Shown: positions 49,163-62,300 of the stretch, piece by piece
How positions within the stretch are numbered: position 1 is the stretch's first letter
Layout: each line of letters opens with the position of its first letter
Origin: Lanius collurio
Lineage: Eukaryota > Chordata > Aves > Passeriformes > Laniidae
Direction of reading: 5' to 3'
DNA: 64,000 bases
NCBI GenBank assembly: GCA_020086605.1
Contig: JACBWW010000008.1
Coordinates: 25,557,441-25,621,440, forward strand
The notes under the pieces: model-generated
Database searches by the model: none
What the model saw: the letters and a program-made list of their open reading frames with translations, nothing else
Told to the model about the DNA's origin: nothing
Program-made: the position numbers and the translations under genes

Positions 49163-52100
49163 TAATGTTGAGAAATGGATTACCTTTCTGTTTATATTTA
49201 CATGTATGAAATAAGCAAATCATGCAAATAAGCAATCAATATTGTTTTAGAGGATTCTGCAGCTGAACCTATGATTACATGAAGGAAATCATTATCCAGA
49301 ATAGCATCATTATTTATCAGCCAGATAAAAATTCAGAAGTCAGTTAGTTAGTGTTTCTTACTGTATTTAATGATGCAGGCAGTAAAAAGAGCTTCACCTT
49401 GATAACTGAAAGGAGAAATTTCTCAAGATACTTGCATGCTGAAATCTTGAACACAATAATGTCATCATCTGAATAGAGCATTAGCTTTCTAATCAGACAA
49501 AATGAGGTGGAGTTCAGTGTTGAAGTTCTTCATGATGGTTGCAGAAGTCTGTAATTTACTTTAAGTGAAAATCACTGAAGAAATATTAAGAAGTGCCATA
49601 CCTATGTAATCACACACAACATAGCTCTACTTCTTCTCAAGTCAATGGCAATATAATTGTTGATACCAATAGAAGCAGAACTGAGTCAATATTCTGTGAA
49701 CAGCAAAATTTCCTTGTAGAATTATTTTTTTAAATATTTTAGCAGGCACATGTGACTGCAAAGAAACAAAACTTATGGTAAGCATGATGGACCAGAAAAA
49801 AGTTTTCTTTGGTCTAAGGCCAAAGACATGTAAAACAAACTAAAAATGTTTTAGCCAAATAATTTTCTGATGTTCTGATTAAAAAAGTAGGATAACTCTC
49901 TTTCTGAGTTTGAAGGCAGAGCCTACTTTATATTCAGTGTATATCTTGTAATCTTTAGGCAGAGGAATACTACTGCAGTCTACAATAATACTAAACTAAA
50001 GGGGCACAAGACTAACCTGATGTGTCTTAACTATGAAAAGAATACTGTAATATTTCAGTATCAATTATTCTTCTGGAAAATAATTTGGATTATGAAGTAT
50101 TGTGATATTTTGGAGGGAATACAGTGTTCTTTGGGGAATTGGTTGAAATGCTTTTTGTTTATACTTTTTACTGTAGAGCAGGGACACCAGTTGATTTAAT
50201 CTGGTGAGTTTAACCAATTTGAAGGCAAGCCGTATGGGAAAATTAAAACATATACTTTATGACTTGTTGGTGGAGAATTATATATTTATCTTACTTGCAT
50301 TTTTAGTTAATAAGCAAGTTGATTTACAATGTAGCAGCAAATAAACATATCATCTGGTAAATGCCAGGTTATAAACTGAAACAGTGGAAACATAGAGGAA
50401 TTCTGGGTGCGTTCACAACATAATTCTAGCAGGTAAGATACGCAATCGAGTGGAAAGGAGACCTAAAATCAATCATATAAGCTTTTCTGTTGCTGCTACC
50501 CAACATATCATATTTATGTGAGCATATTTGCAAAGTCAGTATTATTATTTCCTTCCTTCTGATATATCTAGGCCACAGACTAGCACCCTTTCAGTATTCT
50601 TCCCTTCATTATAACTGCATCATTGCCAATTATAATCACAAGTGAAATCCTATTATTTTGAACAACAGCAGACTGTTTTTCTAAGTACTCTTCTGTGGGT
50701 GCAAAGCACTTATTCTCCCCACCACTCCTCCTCAGACACCATCTCAATAATGTTTCTTTCATCTTCATTCTAAAGATGCAAATATTGGACTTTTCATAAA
50801 CAGCAGAAAACCTACACCAGCAGGGAGAAAGAGTCTGCAAAAATTAGGTGTGATGCAAATTATGCTGATCTCCTTCTCCTTGATTCTGAAAAAAAAATCC
50901 ACCATGAGCTTCACTACACAATTTTGGTGTTCTACAGTTGGAAAGATAACAAGCTTCTATGATAACAGAAGTCTGTGCTTTGTTTGTTTAGATATATTTG
51001 CTTGTTTGCTTATTTGTTTCTGTAGGATCTGCTGGACTGTATGATAGGATATACTTACAAGTGAAATCTTCTGACAAGTTGAACAGAGGCAGACTGGTAA
51101 AGCTCAAGAGCCTATGAGAGTTTCAGTTTGCTAATTTTCATCACATTAGGCTAACTGTGCAGTGTATCCTAAACTGTGATATTCATATGGAATGATGTTA
51201 TATGAATGATGGTATATGTTTTATACCACAAAACACAATGTCAGTTTACCTTTGTGTTTGAGATCTATATGTGATAAGAAGGAGTTAATTACTAGGATTA
51301 TAGCAAGAAACTGTGAGAATAAGATTGCTTGCTTTTTGCCTTTGTCCACCTGAGAATTACGTCAAATACCTGATTATTGCACAGGTTGAGATGGCTTATA
51401 GCTGTTGTAGTGAAACATCCTTTCATGAGGCAGAAAGAAAATGAAAATTGAAATTATGTAAGTGGTGGTCACCTCCCATTTTAAAAATATTTACCATTTG
51501 TATGTACTGTTTGCCAAATATAGCCATTTAGAGGACCAGTTGTTGCACAGAAATCATAGTGACTTTTATTTCATAGTGACTGAGATGTTCCAAGCAAGGC
51601 AAAATGTTTGAGCAGACCACAAAGTGCTGCTGAAGAACCTTCACAGCATGTGTAGTATTTTGAAATTATTATATCGTTTTTCTGTTCATAATCCTTCTTG
51701 TTCCCAGATTTTACTTGGCGTTACATTACATTTTCCTTTTCTCTGCCTTGTTTTTCCCCTCTCCTGCAGCTACTGCTGCAGACAGTGTTTGCATACACTG
51801 GTGCATGATTTCTTACTATGACCCAGCCGAGCAGGGTTGAGAATAGATACCCAACTGGTCAGGAATCAGGATGTGGTTTTGTAAAGCCAGTGTGTGTGTT
51901 TGTGTTTTCAGGGTGGTAAATCAGAGCTTGTGGTTTTCACTGGAAATGTGATAGATGTGTTCTGCTATGATGAAATAGGTTATATATGAGAAAAGTGCCT
52001 GCCAAGCTTCTGTAATTTGGACCTTCACCATTCACTGTGAAGATTCAAGAAAAAATTCCCTCAGAAATTTCCTCATTGCTCTTCAGTCTACAAATGCATA

Positions 52101-52382
52101 CATACAGCATCCAACATGAAATGTACACATGCATTCAGTTTTCTGAGAGCTAGTGCTAGAGTTTTAAAACTCTAGAGTGGTAAAACTCTAGCTAGTGCTA
52201 GAGTTTTACCAGTTCTCTTTATGTCCACAAAAGGTTTTGGGTAGTATCTTTAAGTCAGTTTGTAAGAAAGTTACTAACTTGCACAAGAAGAAGTGAATCC
52301 TTTATAGGAGCCTCTTACAGTGTCCTTTATTGAGCTTGAAAATAAATACTTCTGAAAAAAAAATTATTAACATTTTCAAACA
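49163..52382. other. Intron-like non-coding DNA
   Basis: No supported gene. It includes the palindrome cluster at 52148-52210. Confidence 0.4.
52148..52210. repeat. Compound palindrome and direct repeat
   Basis: A perfect 20-bp palindrome CTAGAGTTTTAAAACTCTAG (52156-52175) is followed by a perfect 13-bp inverted repeat, GGTAAAACTCTAG and its complement, at 52179-52191 and 52198-52210 with a 6-base loop. A 19-bp direct repeat AGCTAGTGCTAGAGTTTTA occurs at 52148-52166 and 52190-52208. Confidence 0.95.
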
Positions 52383-52605
52383 TCACAGAATCACAGAATC
52401 ATCCATATTGGAAGAGACCTTCAAGACCTTCAAGTCCAACAGCACTACCATAATCACCCCTAATCCATATCCTGAAGTGCCGCATCCGGATTCCGTTTGA
52501 ACACTTCCAAAAACAGTGATTCCACCACCTCTGTTGGCAACTTATTCCAATGCCTAACCTCTCTTTCAGTTAGAAAAATACTTCTCATACCTAATTGGAA
52601 CCTCC
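52383..52605 (-). mobile_element. CR1 LINE 3' end
   Basis: It starts with TCACAGAATCACAGAATCAT and continues with the reversed CR1 3' region (TTGGAAGAGACCTTCAAGA, AAGTCCAACAGCACTACCA, TTCCAATGCCTAACC). It is more diverged than the other copies and 5'-truncated. Confidence 0.85.
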
Positions 52606-53837
52606 AAATATTAACCTTGGAAAGTAGTACTTAACAATATTCATAAAATGTGCTTAAATCTAAAGATCAAAAGAAATTGTGGCTGTTGTGGCTAAAAGAA
52701 ATTGTGAGGCATCCTGGACTACCCACCTGAAAAGCAGAGCACCTCTGCAATAAAATGTGTGAGAGACTCTGAGCAGAGGATGTAAATTGAAGGTGCAATT
52801 TACCTTAGCACTTAATTTGAAATCATACTTTTAAAAGGGCATCACTGTTTCTTTAATGCTTGGACTGTGTTGTGGTCTCTGTAAAGCTGTCGCTTTTCTG
52901 TAGATGCCCCAGAGATATATCCAGCTATTTTCAGAGCTGAACCTTTATTCTTCTCAAACACTTATTGAGGTAAATTGGTAGAAATGAAAGGAGTCCATGT
53001 ACATATGAATCTCTGAGACTTGTACAAATGTAAAAGAAATTGCTTTCAAAGAATACATCTGAACTGAAGATAAAAGCAGTTTCAAAGTTGTTATATGAAA
53101 AGTTTAAATAATTGACCAAATTATCTTTGAATTTCTCTGTAACAACTTTGAAAGATTCTACCTTTGTCATGCATCCTGTTGAGAGAAGCATTCCAGGGAT
53201 CCCATGTTCTCCATTTGTCTGTCAAATCGGGAGTGTCCTGTTTTATTGATAATTACACTTTTTTGTTACATGGTAGCAAAGACAATTTACTTTTGATTTT
53301 TAAGTCATTTACTCTTCCTTGTAATTAAGTGGTCATTAAAATACACTTTGTATTATGTCACTGCTTCTTTTAAAGCAGGGCATTTATGTTAGGAGTAAGA
53401 GAAGCTCATAAAATAATGACATCCTGCTTTGATAAGATCATTCCTCTGCTCAATTCATTTGGTATCAAAAGGCCAATAATTTTTCTTTGTCCAGAAGTCA
53501 CTGTAAAAAGGCAATCTACATTTACACAGTATACCATAGGTTATTTGAGATCTTGTGGAAGGCAAGCATTATTATTATTCTCTTAGAAAACACAGCTTAG
53601 TAGTACAATGTAGGAAACTTCTTGGCATTCTCAGCTGGTTTATGTGGATAGGTGTTTTCCCATGAATAACTAATTTTTCTGTATTTGGAACTAGTTCACA
53701 AATATTAGAAATTAATTAAGGTATCCATTAGACAATTTATTCATTGTCATTTATTGTTACATTTATACATTTTTCAACATTCTACATGTGCTAGATACAA
53801 GATGTTTACTTTCTCCCTCCCCCTTTCCCTTTTGCAG
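52606..53837. other. Non-coding stretch
   Basis: Nothing supported. Confidence 0.45.
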
Positions 53838-54036
53838 TAAGGCACTGTGCTTAATTTCAGATGAGATACCGTCCTATTGAAATCCCAATAAAGAGACATG
53901 CGCTTGGCTGGTAGACTACGATTTGCAGACATTGATAACAGTTACACCATAGCGGAGAAAATCTACAATAGTTTAGTTGATACAGCATTTTTTGACACTT
54001 GTACTATCACAGCAGGAGCTGGCAGTGCAGAAGGAG
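53838..54036 (+). other. Candidate spliced exon on plus strand, possible first coding exon
   Basis: A long polypyrimidine acceptor (CTCCCCCTTTCCCTTTTGCAG) and a good donor (GGAG/GTATGT) bound a 199-nt segment. Inside, an ATG at 53898 opens a frame running to the donor, beginning MRLAGRLRFADIDNSYTIAE. An in-frame TAA lies just upstream of that ATG, so if coding this would be the first coding exon. The peptide is not recognised. A non-coding RNA exon is equally possible. The intron carrying it overlaps the minus-strand gene. Confidence 0.3.
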
Positions 54037-54731
54037 GTATGTCAGCTTTCCCACTCACCATTCTGACAGCTAGGCAGATCACTAAGAAGAGATGTGTGGG
54101 TATCCTAGGAAAGAACTGTTCCTGATTTGGATGGCTGTGCTTGTATCTGACAACAATTTCTACAGGAGCTTGTCATTCAGGGATGACATTTGTAATACTT
54201 GCTAGAGTTTCTAATTAGGGTCCTAAGTTCACTCTTTTGAGGGGAGTTAAATGAGTCTTTGGCTGGAGAAAACTAGGCGGGGACAAGAATCCAGTACATG
54301 CTTGTTTTCTATTGCTCTTCATATGATTCATAAAGCAAATTTTACTCCTTGCCTAGTAAAGTCCCACAAGAGTAACTCTGGAGGCCTTGTGGGCTGTCCA
54401 GGTCCTCATGTTCTTACCACATCTTCACATCTGCAGGCCATGTCTTCCAGGTGGCTGTGCCTAGCAGTACACCCAGCAGGTACTTTTAACCTGCATCTCT
54501 GAGGAGCTGTAGTGATGGCACAAAGTAGTACAGCCTAACAGACCTGATGAGTGATTAATGTGTGTCTGGACCATGCCTACGTGGAGGTCTCTCCACTCCT
54601 GGGAGAGTTCCCAGGCAGTGGTATGGAGGTATTAGCTTGATGTTGGGCATCTTCATATACACTGACAACTCCAAGTTCAGGAAACTCAAGGCTAGTAATG
54701 TGTTTACATAGAATATAATGATTCATCTTAC

Positions 54732-54907
54732 CTTCCAGTTCAGTGATAAGCTGTATGAGATACTCGGCAAGGAGCTGAATCTGAACTTCTGACAGTTTAA
54801 AACCACGTGGATGTGTTACATAGGGAGCTGACAACAAGGAATCCAAGGATGTCAGTGGAGGGATCCTTATTTTCAGGCCACCAAAATTTCCGCTGTCATC
54901 ATTTTCA
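54732..54907 (-). CDS. Candidate coding exon (possible PTPRN-like ectodomain)
   Basis: Clean minus-strand acceptor (CAATCTCTCTAACAG) and consensus donor (GGAAG/GTAAGATG) bound 176 nt, open throughout with ordinary protein composition. It reads ENDDSGNFGGLKIRIPPLTS, then SAPYVTHPRGFKLSEVQIQL, then LAEYLIQLITELE. YVT followed by a Leu-rich helix (LAEYL) recalls the start of the IA-2/phogrin mature ectodomain. It joins in frame to the exon at 44.8 kb. This is the best-supported host coding exon in the window, though the gene is unnamed. Confidence 0.55.
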
Positions 54908-57475
54908 CTGTTAGAGAGATTGGCTGGTTTAGAACAAATCACTGCTCTACCAAGACTCTAGATTTAATGCACTTCCTTAAATAACTGGCATCCCAAGAGC
55001 AATCCTATTCAAGAGGGTGGATCCTGGCAAGAAGGTCTTTCTCAGCCGGTGACTGCAGGCTGATCAGAGCAGTCTGAGGAGATTAGAGCATACTGCTCTA
55101 AGTCCTGTCTGGGAATCCCTAGGAAATATATTTCAGATCACCTGACACAATTTACAGGCCTCAAATATCAAATCTATTTTCCAGATTGAATTGAAAACTG
55201 CTTTTCAAAAATGCTGAGATCTGGCAAATAGTTTAGAGTGAAGTTTCCCAAGAGACTTAGGTATCAATGTAAAAATATAATACATAGGAAAGATGGACAT
55301 GAATTTAGAAATAGCAAGTACTTGCAAGGATAATAAAAATTCTATTTCACAAATAAAATTCTGAAAACTTTAAAAAAGAAGGAATTCACCTTTTTAAAGG
55401 AGAACATGAAAGAAAAACGATTGGCTACAAAGTCAAATATCTTTCATTAAAAGATCAGAGGTGTCAGGCAAGAGGGTTGTTACGTCATTTTTTTAAATAA
55501 AAGGAATAAATGCATAAACCCAGCAACTTTTCTTCAAAGTTTTCCAGAAACTGCAGGATTTTTACTAAGAAAAAGGACAAAGCCCCACTTAGCCAGCAGA
55601 GATGAATTCTTGGCTGGGTTTCTTGACAGAGTTACAAAGCTTGGCTGAAGAGCAGTTTGTCACTCCAGAAACAGACTAACTGAAACTGAGGTAAATGGTT
55701 TAAATTGGCTTGACTTCAGTGGAGAGATTCTTCACTTTGGAGTGGAAAGGCTGGGGCAGTAAGTGGAAGCATAGTGTATTACCCCAGTATTTGCCACCAG
55801 ATCTAGAACCTGCCTAATTACCTTGTACAGGACACAAAAAAAGGCTTTAAGGACTGGATGACTTATTTCAACCAGGATATGTTAGAGATGGTGTCTCCTA
55901 CCCACAAATATTGCAATAGAAAATAAAAATAAATATGAATTACTGGACTTTTACATAGCACCAAGAAGGTAATTGCCTTATTTTTGTGTGGCAGAAAGAA
56001 AAGGAAATGCCTCTGTGGTTGCCAAGGTAGTCAGATTATTATTAAAAAAATATTCTGCTAGATAGCTGGACAATCATTATGATAAATCCAGGTAAGTTAG
56101 AAATTATTACAGATATGAGTAAGGTCCTTAAATTTGAGCATTATGGGATGAAAGTTGTTCAGGGAGAGATTTGAAACTCCATTTCCCAACAAAGAAGTTT
56201 TGATGGCATTGGTTATGTAATAAAAAAAGGAAAATCACAGAAATACAGCAGTTTTCTTTGCCATGTTTCTATTTATGTGACTTTTCTTCAGTATAGCCTG
56301 AGTAGTAAGGCACAGTGATCTGGATATTTCAGAGAGAAAGTAAGTATTAATGTGTTCTTAATTAGTGATGAACTTAGTGACAGTGGTGGGCTGTATAATG
56401 CTGTGGTGGGTATGACAGAAAAGAGCTTGTCAATGAATAGGAGCAAATGCCAGATAGGACTGGATGAGATTAATTTGAGGCTCAATTAGCAACAAAGGCA
56501 CAAGAGAAAGGTGAAGTGTATTGTACATGGGCACAATGAGAGGTTGTAAAAACTTCATGATACCTAACAGCATATTTCAGTTACTTAATCCTTTATTTGC
56601 TATAACTAAATGATTTCCACAACATCTGTTAAAACTTAATGCTTCCCTCAAAATTCCTTGAACTGGTGTTACAAAGTGAAGTGAAACTGGTGAGAAAGAG
56701 AAATGCTGGAAGAAATGTTTTAAAAATGAACAACTAGAGTGCATTCTGAATCTATTTCTAAATGAATCTTGTTATCTTAATCACATGCTATCTGGTCCTC
56801 CTTTTATTAACATTGTCTACTTGTGTTTGCAGAATGCTTAATAAAAGTTTAAAAAAGGCTGAAACAGGAAAGCCAACACTGTTAGGTTTTCAAGTGGCTT
56901 CTTGGATCTGAGGTCATCAGGAGTTCCATTATATTTGTGTAAGGCACAATCTACATTTTAGGAAATGATGATACCATTACATAATTGATTGTTAAATCTG
57001 TAAAGCAAGCACAGACAGAAACTTGTGAGACATACTTTTGACAAATGACAAATAGTGAAAGCAAGGAACTGCTTGTACAGGATTCTAAAGGTAATATAAC
57101 CCAAGACACCCAAGTTTTTAGCGAAATATTTGAAAAAAGAAAACCATATAATGATGCAATATGAAGGTCTTTAGAGAGAAATTGTAGATAGTTGCTTAAC
57201 AGAAGATTTTTCAAGCAGTTGGAGGCAGAGAAATATATTGAGTTTAACGAGGTGGAATTGCACCCTAAAATGGCATTCTGTACAAAGTACCATTCCCATT
57301 TCCCAATTCCCAGAAAATTGTTGTAAGCCTGTGTTACAGTAACAAACTATTTCAATTCCATCAGATTTAGATAGACAAGTCAGAAGTTTTCTGTAGCAGT
57401 GAATGATTCAGATTTATTGGTCTGATTTCTCTAATGGATTCTTATCTATTCTGACAATTAAACTTGGAAAACTAC
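54908..57475. other. Intron-like non-coding DNA
   Basis: No exon or repeat is supported, although a linking exon would be needed here if the 57.6-kb candidate belongs to the same gene. Confidence 0.4.
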
Positions 57476-57684
57476 TGGATCACTGGAAAAAAAGTATTCT
57501 CTGTTCTCAAGGTGTGCTGAGAATTGTTCATTAGCATTTATGCTTGCACTCTTCTGAAAAGGATTCAGGAAATCAGTCTGACTTAAAAGTTTCTGTGTTA
57601 GAAATTTGCTTTTAGGATAACCACGAGGATACATTTGCAGCAGTGAGCCATCCTCGAGAAAGGAATAATTGTCATTTTCAGGGT
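57476..57684 (-). CDS. Candidate upstream coding exon of the same minus-strand gene
   Basis: Minus-strand acceptor AATCCTCTAACCCAG opens a 69-codon frame with protein-like content: PENDNYSFLEDGSLLQMYPR, then GYPKSKFLTQKLLSQTDFLN, then NREYFFSSDP. The acidic/aromatic, secreted-looking composition would suit an ectodomain. The donor CCA/GTAGTT is weak, and its exit phase does not match the 54.8-kb exon. Either another exon lies between them or this frame is unrelated. Confidence 0.35.
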
Positions 57685-57739
57685 CTGGGTTAGAGGATTT
57701 TATAAACATCAAAGTCATCCTTTTAACACCCAATTTTGC

Positions 57740-57845
57740 CTTTGTTTACAATATCTACACTTATATATGTACATGACAGTATATCTGTGTATGCATATAT
57801 ATATGTATATTACAGTATCTACACATACATCTACAGATATATCTG
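57740..57845. repeat. TATATG/ACATAC-rich low-complexity DNA
   Basis: Imperfect TATATATG, TATGTACATG and ACATACATC tracts. Confidence 0.6.
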
Positions 57846-58822
57846 ACATCAGTGAGATATGCAGTAGGCAGTAGGATCTATTACCTCTTGCTTTTTTCTT
57901 ATTTTTAAAGATGAAAATACCATTTTCCATTTATTTGAATGGGATCTACTCTGTGGAGAAGAACATTCAGTGTAAGAACATAGAGTTTATTCTGAGCTCT
58001 AAATTGCCCTAAAGTACTGCAGATACTCTACTTGCTTTTTCCCTCAAAAGTAGTGTTTGGATGTGAACCTTCTCCCCTTTCTTAAGTTTGCACTTCAGAA
58101 GTATCCATTTCACAATCCTCCTTATTTTTTAACTGTTTGTTAGAAAATGCAAGTACTCTTGAGGAAGGTTCTTTACCTGATGCCTTCCCTCTGGATACCA
58201 TGACAGCAGGGTGGGGAAGCATTTCTGTGTTTTCAATACATGAGGTGCATCCTGCAGATTTTCATGGTTAAACAGCACAATTCACAGGGAGCAGCAACAG
58301 AAATAATGTGTTGTTTCTACAGATGAGGCATCAACTGCTGCTTTTTATTTTTCACAGCCATGGCATTATATTACCCGTGAATATATGTGTATCACACACT
58401 CTCCTGACATTTTGTAAATTAAATGTTTATAGATTTATAACCCTTGAGTATGTCAACCTGTATCTAAATGGTAAGAGGCCTACCATGTCCACATCACTCC
58501 TCCGCAAAGGCAACACTTCTATACTCAGGAGAATTTTTCAGTGAAATTTCTGTTTACTACTGCCATCTCCAGATAATGGAATGCCATACTGCTCATCACC
58601 ACTGAGCAGCCTCTGTACTTGTGATGGGAGAGGAAGGCAATTTCATGACCAGAGTTAATAATGAAAGAGTTAAAATGTAATCTTGATAGATCATCCTGTT
58701 AAGAGGAAAACTGAGAATTATTTAAAGACCCTGCTTGATACTAATTGGTCATTCTATAGGATTAGATCTAAGGTAAATACTCAGATTTTGTAGACAGTTT
58801 CCTCCGCTTCTCTGAGGTTTTT

Positions 58823-58824
<2 letters not shown>

Positions 58825-58861
<37 letters not shown>
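58825..58861. repeat. 37-nt poly-T tract
   Basis: Uninterrupted T run. It might be the antisense tail of a retrocopy, but no retrogene was recognised beside it, and the length of such a run is often unreliable in assemblies. Confidence 0.95.
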
Positions 58862-58862
<1 letters not shown>

Positions 58863-59150
58863 ATTATGTATTTCTCCCCCTTTCTATTGTTAGAGAAAAA
58901 TCACATATGCTTTCAGGAAAAAAAATAGGATTTTAAAGAGGAATGTTGAAAAAAATTTATTCTTTTTGCTATTTAATTTCAAACACATAGGTGATTTTCT
59001 TTTAAATTTTAACCTAATTTATGATTTTCTTGAGAGTCAAAAAATGACTGAAAATTGTTTCTTTCTACCAATTGTAATGAAGGCAAAGTAACTTTCTTAG
59101 GCAACCAAATCCTCAGCTGCCTGCCTGAAGCTAGGTTCTTTTTTTTACAG

Positions 59151-59380
59151 GTGAGCAGAGGAAAGAGTGGATCAGGAGCTTCCCCTGCCTCGGGCAACTC
59201 AAAAATACCGAGAAGAATTGCAACCTTTTTGTGGATGGGGCTGGAAGAGCCTACTTTGCATTCCTGCTCTTTCCAGAGGAATGATACAGAAAATATGTTG
59301 TAACAGAGTAACTCTCAGTGTTACCTTGGGACTGTATCAGTACTTGATCTATGCTAATAAAAAATTAGTAAGTATGTAGA
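59151..59380 (+). other. Weak candidate terminal exon
   Basis: A good acceptor (GGTTCTTTTTTTTACAG) starts a frame of 50 codons beginning VSRGKSGSGASPASGNSKIP and ending in TAA. An AATAAA signal follows at 59356-59361. It could be the last exon of a plus-strand non-coding transcript or chance. No family is recognised. Confidence 0.2.
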
Positions 59381-62300
59381 AATCCCATTTTTTAAAATAC
59401 AATTTTGCATTCCTTACTAGAATAATAAAGATTTCATAATTAAGTTGAAATCTGAACAAGAGAATATGGACTTTAAATACTTGATGCAGCTGTAGGATGG
59501 AATTAAAGGTATAGTTAAAAATAAATTACTGTAAGAGTAACAGGAAAAATCTGTTAGCTGTTTCAATCTGCTGGTTTATGGGAGTCCTACTAAATAAAGT
59601 AATTTTCACATTTTAATGTGTCTCTTTAAATACCTTAGGGCAAAATTGAAAACTAACCATTCATCAGAACAAAAATACATGCAAGAATAATACTGCCAGT
59701 AGAAGGTTTCATATTTTGTTGTGGAAATTTGATAAAAAGAACTTTGAATTATACACTTGAGATCGGGGACAGATTTTCAGAAGAGTAATGTGCAATTTAG
59801 GCATTTGAATTTTGGAGAAGAATAAAAATATCTGCTTCACAATGTTTTGGGTATTAACACAGTACTGCAAGGTCTGGTTCAGTGGAGATTGATGTATGCA
59901 TTTGAGTCTATGTACTTATTCACGATGGACTGTATTTCTTTTGCTTTGCTAGATTAAAGCCTGTACTAGAAACGCAGCAGTCAGAAGAGAGTTTTTGCAG
60001 AGTCAGATTCTTAGACAGGAGTGCAAGGGTTTTCTGCAGCAAGGCTGTGAAGAATGAAGCCAGAGCTGTGGAAGAAAAGAGGGAGGTGGTTTTGAGTTTA
60101 CAGCAGGTGCAATTGCTGTCATGTCAATATCCAACATCTATAGGTATAAGCATTTGCAGTGGAAAATATCAAGACACTGAAAATCAGAAAAAGGTTTGGA
60201 ACAAGAGATTACAACAATAAGCGAAACTACTTTATATGAGAAAACATTGTATAGATGAGAAGTTAATAGAAAATAATCTAATGATAAACACTACAGCTTC
60301 TGTATTGCGTTTATAACTGTAGCATTTTCTCCTCCTCTTCCTCTTGTTTTCTTTTACTCTTCCTGCTTTGCTTCTTGTTTTTCTCCCTTTTGAACATATA
60401 TATTTTTTTCAAATATGTGATTGCTTTGGCATAATGTGCTCCACATATCATCTTAGTAACAAATAAATAACAATTCTTACTGAAGCTTTACAGGCATGTT
60501 AATTATAAATAGAAGGAGTAAAACATATATATTGGTGATGGGTAGGCATATTGGAAATTAATGTGAGATTTAGAAATTATTAAGCTCTGGAGAGTGTAGA
60601 TAGAAAGAATGCTGTCAGCCTGCTGGGGGATGGCTGGCTTCCAGAGGAAAAAAAGCTGTGGATGCTAAAACTAGAGCCTTCCACTTCAAAATAGGAGAGA
60701 CAATACAGAATGCTTTTAGGAGTTCAAGTGTTATGTTTCCTGCAGACTTGAAGCAGAGAGGTGTACCTGGATGAAGGGAACAGAGACAAAAATTGCAGAG
60801 TTTCAAAGAGGTACCACAGCACGTGTTTTTCTGTGATTGCAATTACCCTATGCTTTCATAGCCTGTGCATAGTGGTTTGCATGGAAATGGGAGTCTCTTC
60901 TCTCCAAAAGCTAGTTGAAGACCAGAATAGAAATGGCTCTATTCCTACCAGTCTGCCTTCTCCATGGAGAGTGAGATTTGTCCAAGCACTTCAGGCAATA
61001 TGAGAGCAATCACTGAATTTCAAAGAGGACAAAGAAGGCATTGAAAAGGGGAGTGAGAAAAGCTTCAAGAACACTGAAAAAATGAATGCAAATAAGCTAC
61101 ACTGACCTGTAGTACAAAACAAAGTGATTCAGAAGCTTCTACAATGTAATTTTCACTTCTGAATTGGGGTCTGAAGAGAGTGTCTTTTCCATGATTTTTA
61201 CTTCTGTAGTGTAGAACTTTGAGGACGAAACAAAAGTAGCGTGTGTAACATCAGGAAAACCATTATGGTTGAAGAGGTATGTAAACATTTTGTTTCATTG
61301 TGAAATAACTCATACCAAGCACTTCACTTCGCTTCACTTAGGATAACAACCACCTCAGTAATGATTCCAGAAGCTGCCAAGCCTGCTAGATTTACAAGCT
61401 TGTTTCAGTACTGAGACTAGAGATCTTTGGTGCATAAGGGATCTGACTCTCAGGGGAAACTGACACAGATGCTAAGGGTAGGAGTCAGCTCAGGTCCTGG
61501 TAATTATTCATTGAAAACATCACTCTGAATTGTTCGTGCTGGAGATCTCATTCTGTATGAAGACCATGCTGTGATCAGGAACACCCATGAGGCTTTCACA
61601 GGTGGGAACACAGACCCTGTGAGCAATTTCTAACAATACACATCCCTGGCACTCTGCAGGGCAAACTAAACACTCTCAAGCTTGACTAGAGATAATATTT
61701 TATTGTTAGGTTTTCCTACTGGAACTGTCTTTCATTTTAATTAGAGTGAAATTATTTTTCCAAAAGGCAAGGATTATGGCACTGTTATAATTTTCTACAG
61801 ATTACTTGACAAAGCAGTTACAAAGACAGCATGGAAAGAAATGTGCATTCCTTTCTTCCACAGGGAAAAGGGATGATAACCTAGAACTGTCTGGTGGAAA
61901 CTTTACATTTTTTTTGATATCTTTATAAAAGCCATATAAATTACTGCAGATTCGTTTAGTTCCACTGAAATCAATGATATTACACAAAAAGTATTGGACT
62001 CTGTATATAGATATTGCCAAAGGATCTGCTGTGTTGCTTAGTTTGGTGTTTTTTGCTTTTGATAAGTGATACATGTCATTTACTCACTTCCCCTGCCCCT
62101 GAGGTGGTAAGCAATGAGCCTATGCAGCCTACCTGAGGGCAGAGGCAGTGAGACATCAGGGCTGAGAGTCAGAATTTGACTATATGATTGTTTCAATCAT
62201 TAGCTAATTGTTCCAAAGTATTTATTGCTTTTTTTGGAGTTTCTCAGATCCCCTTTCATCAGTCTCAATTTGAGTAATTCACCTCTGAGGAATAGTTTAA

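Noticed and set aside
50580..50840. Minus-strand exon after acceptor TTTGCATCTTTAG
   Set aside because: The frame from the acceptor closes after about 19 codons, and the 54.8 and 44.8-kb exons already join in phase without it.
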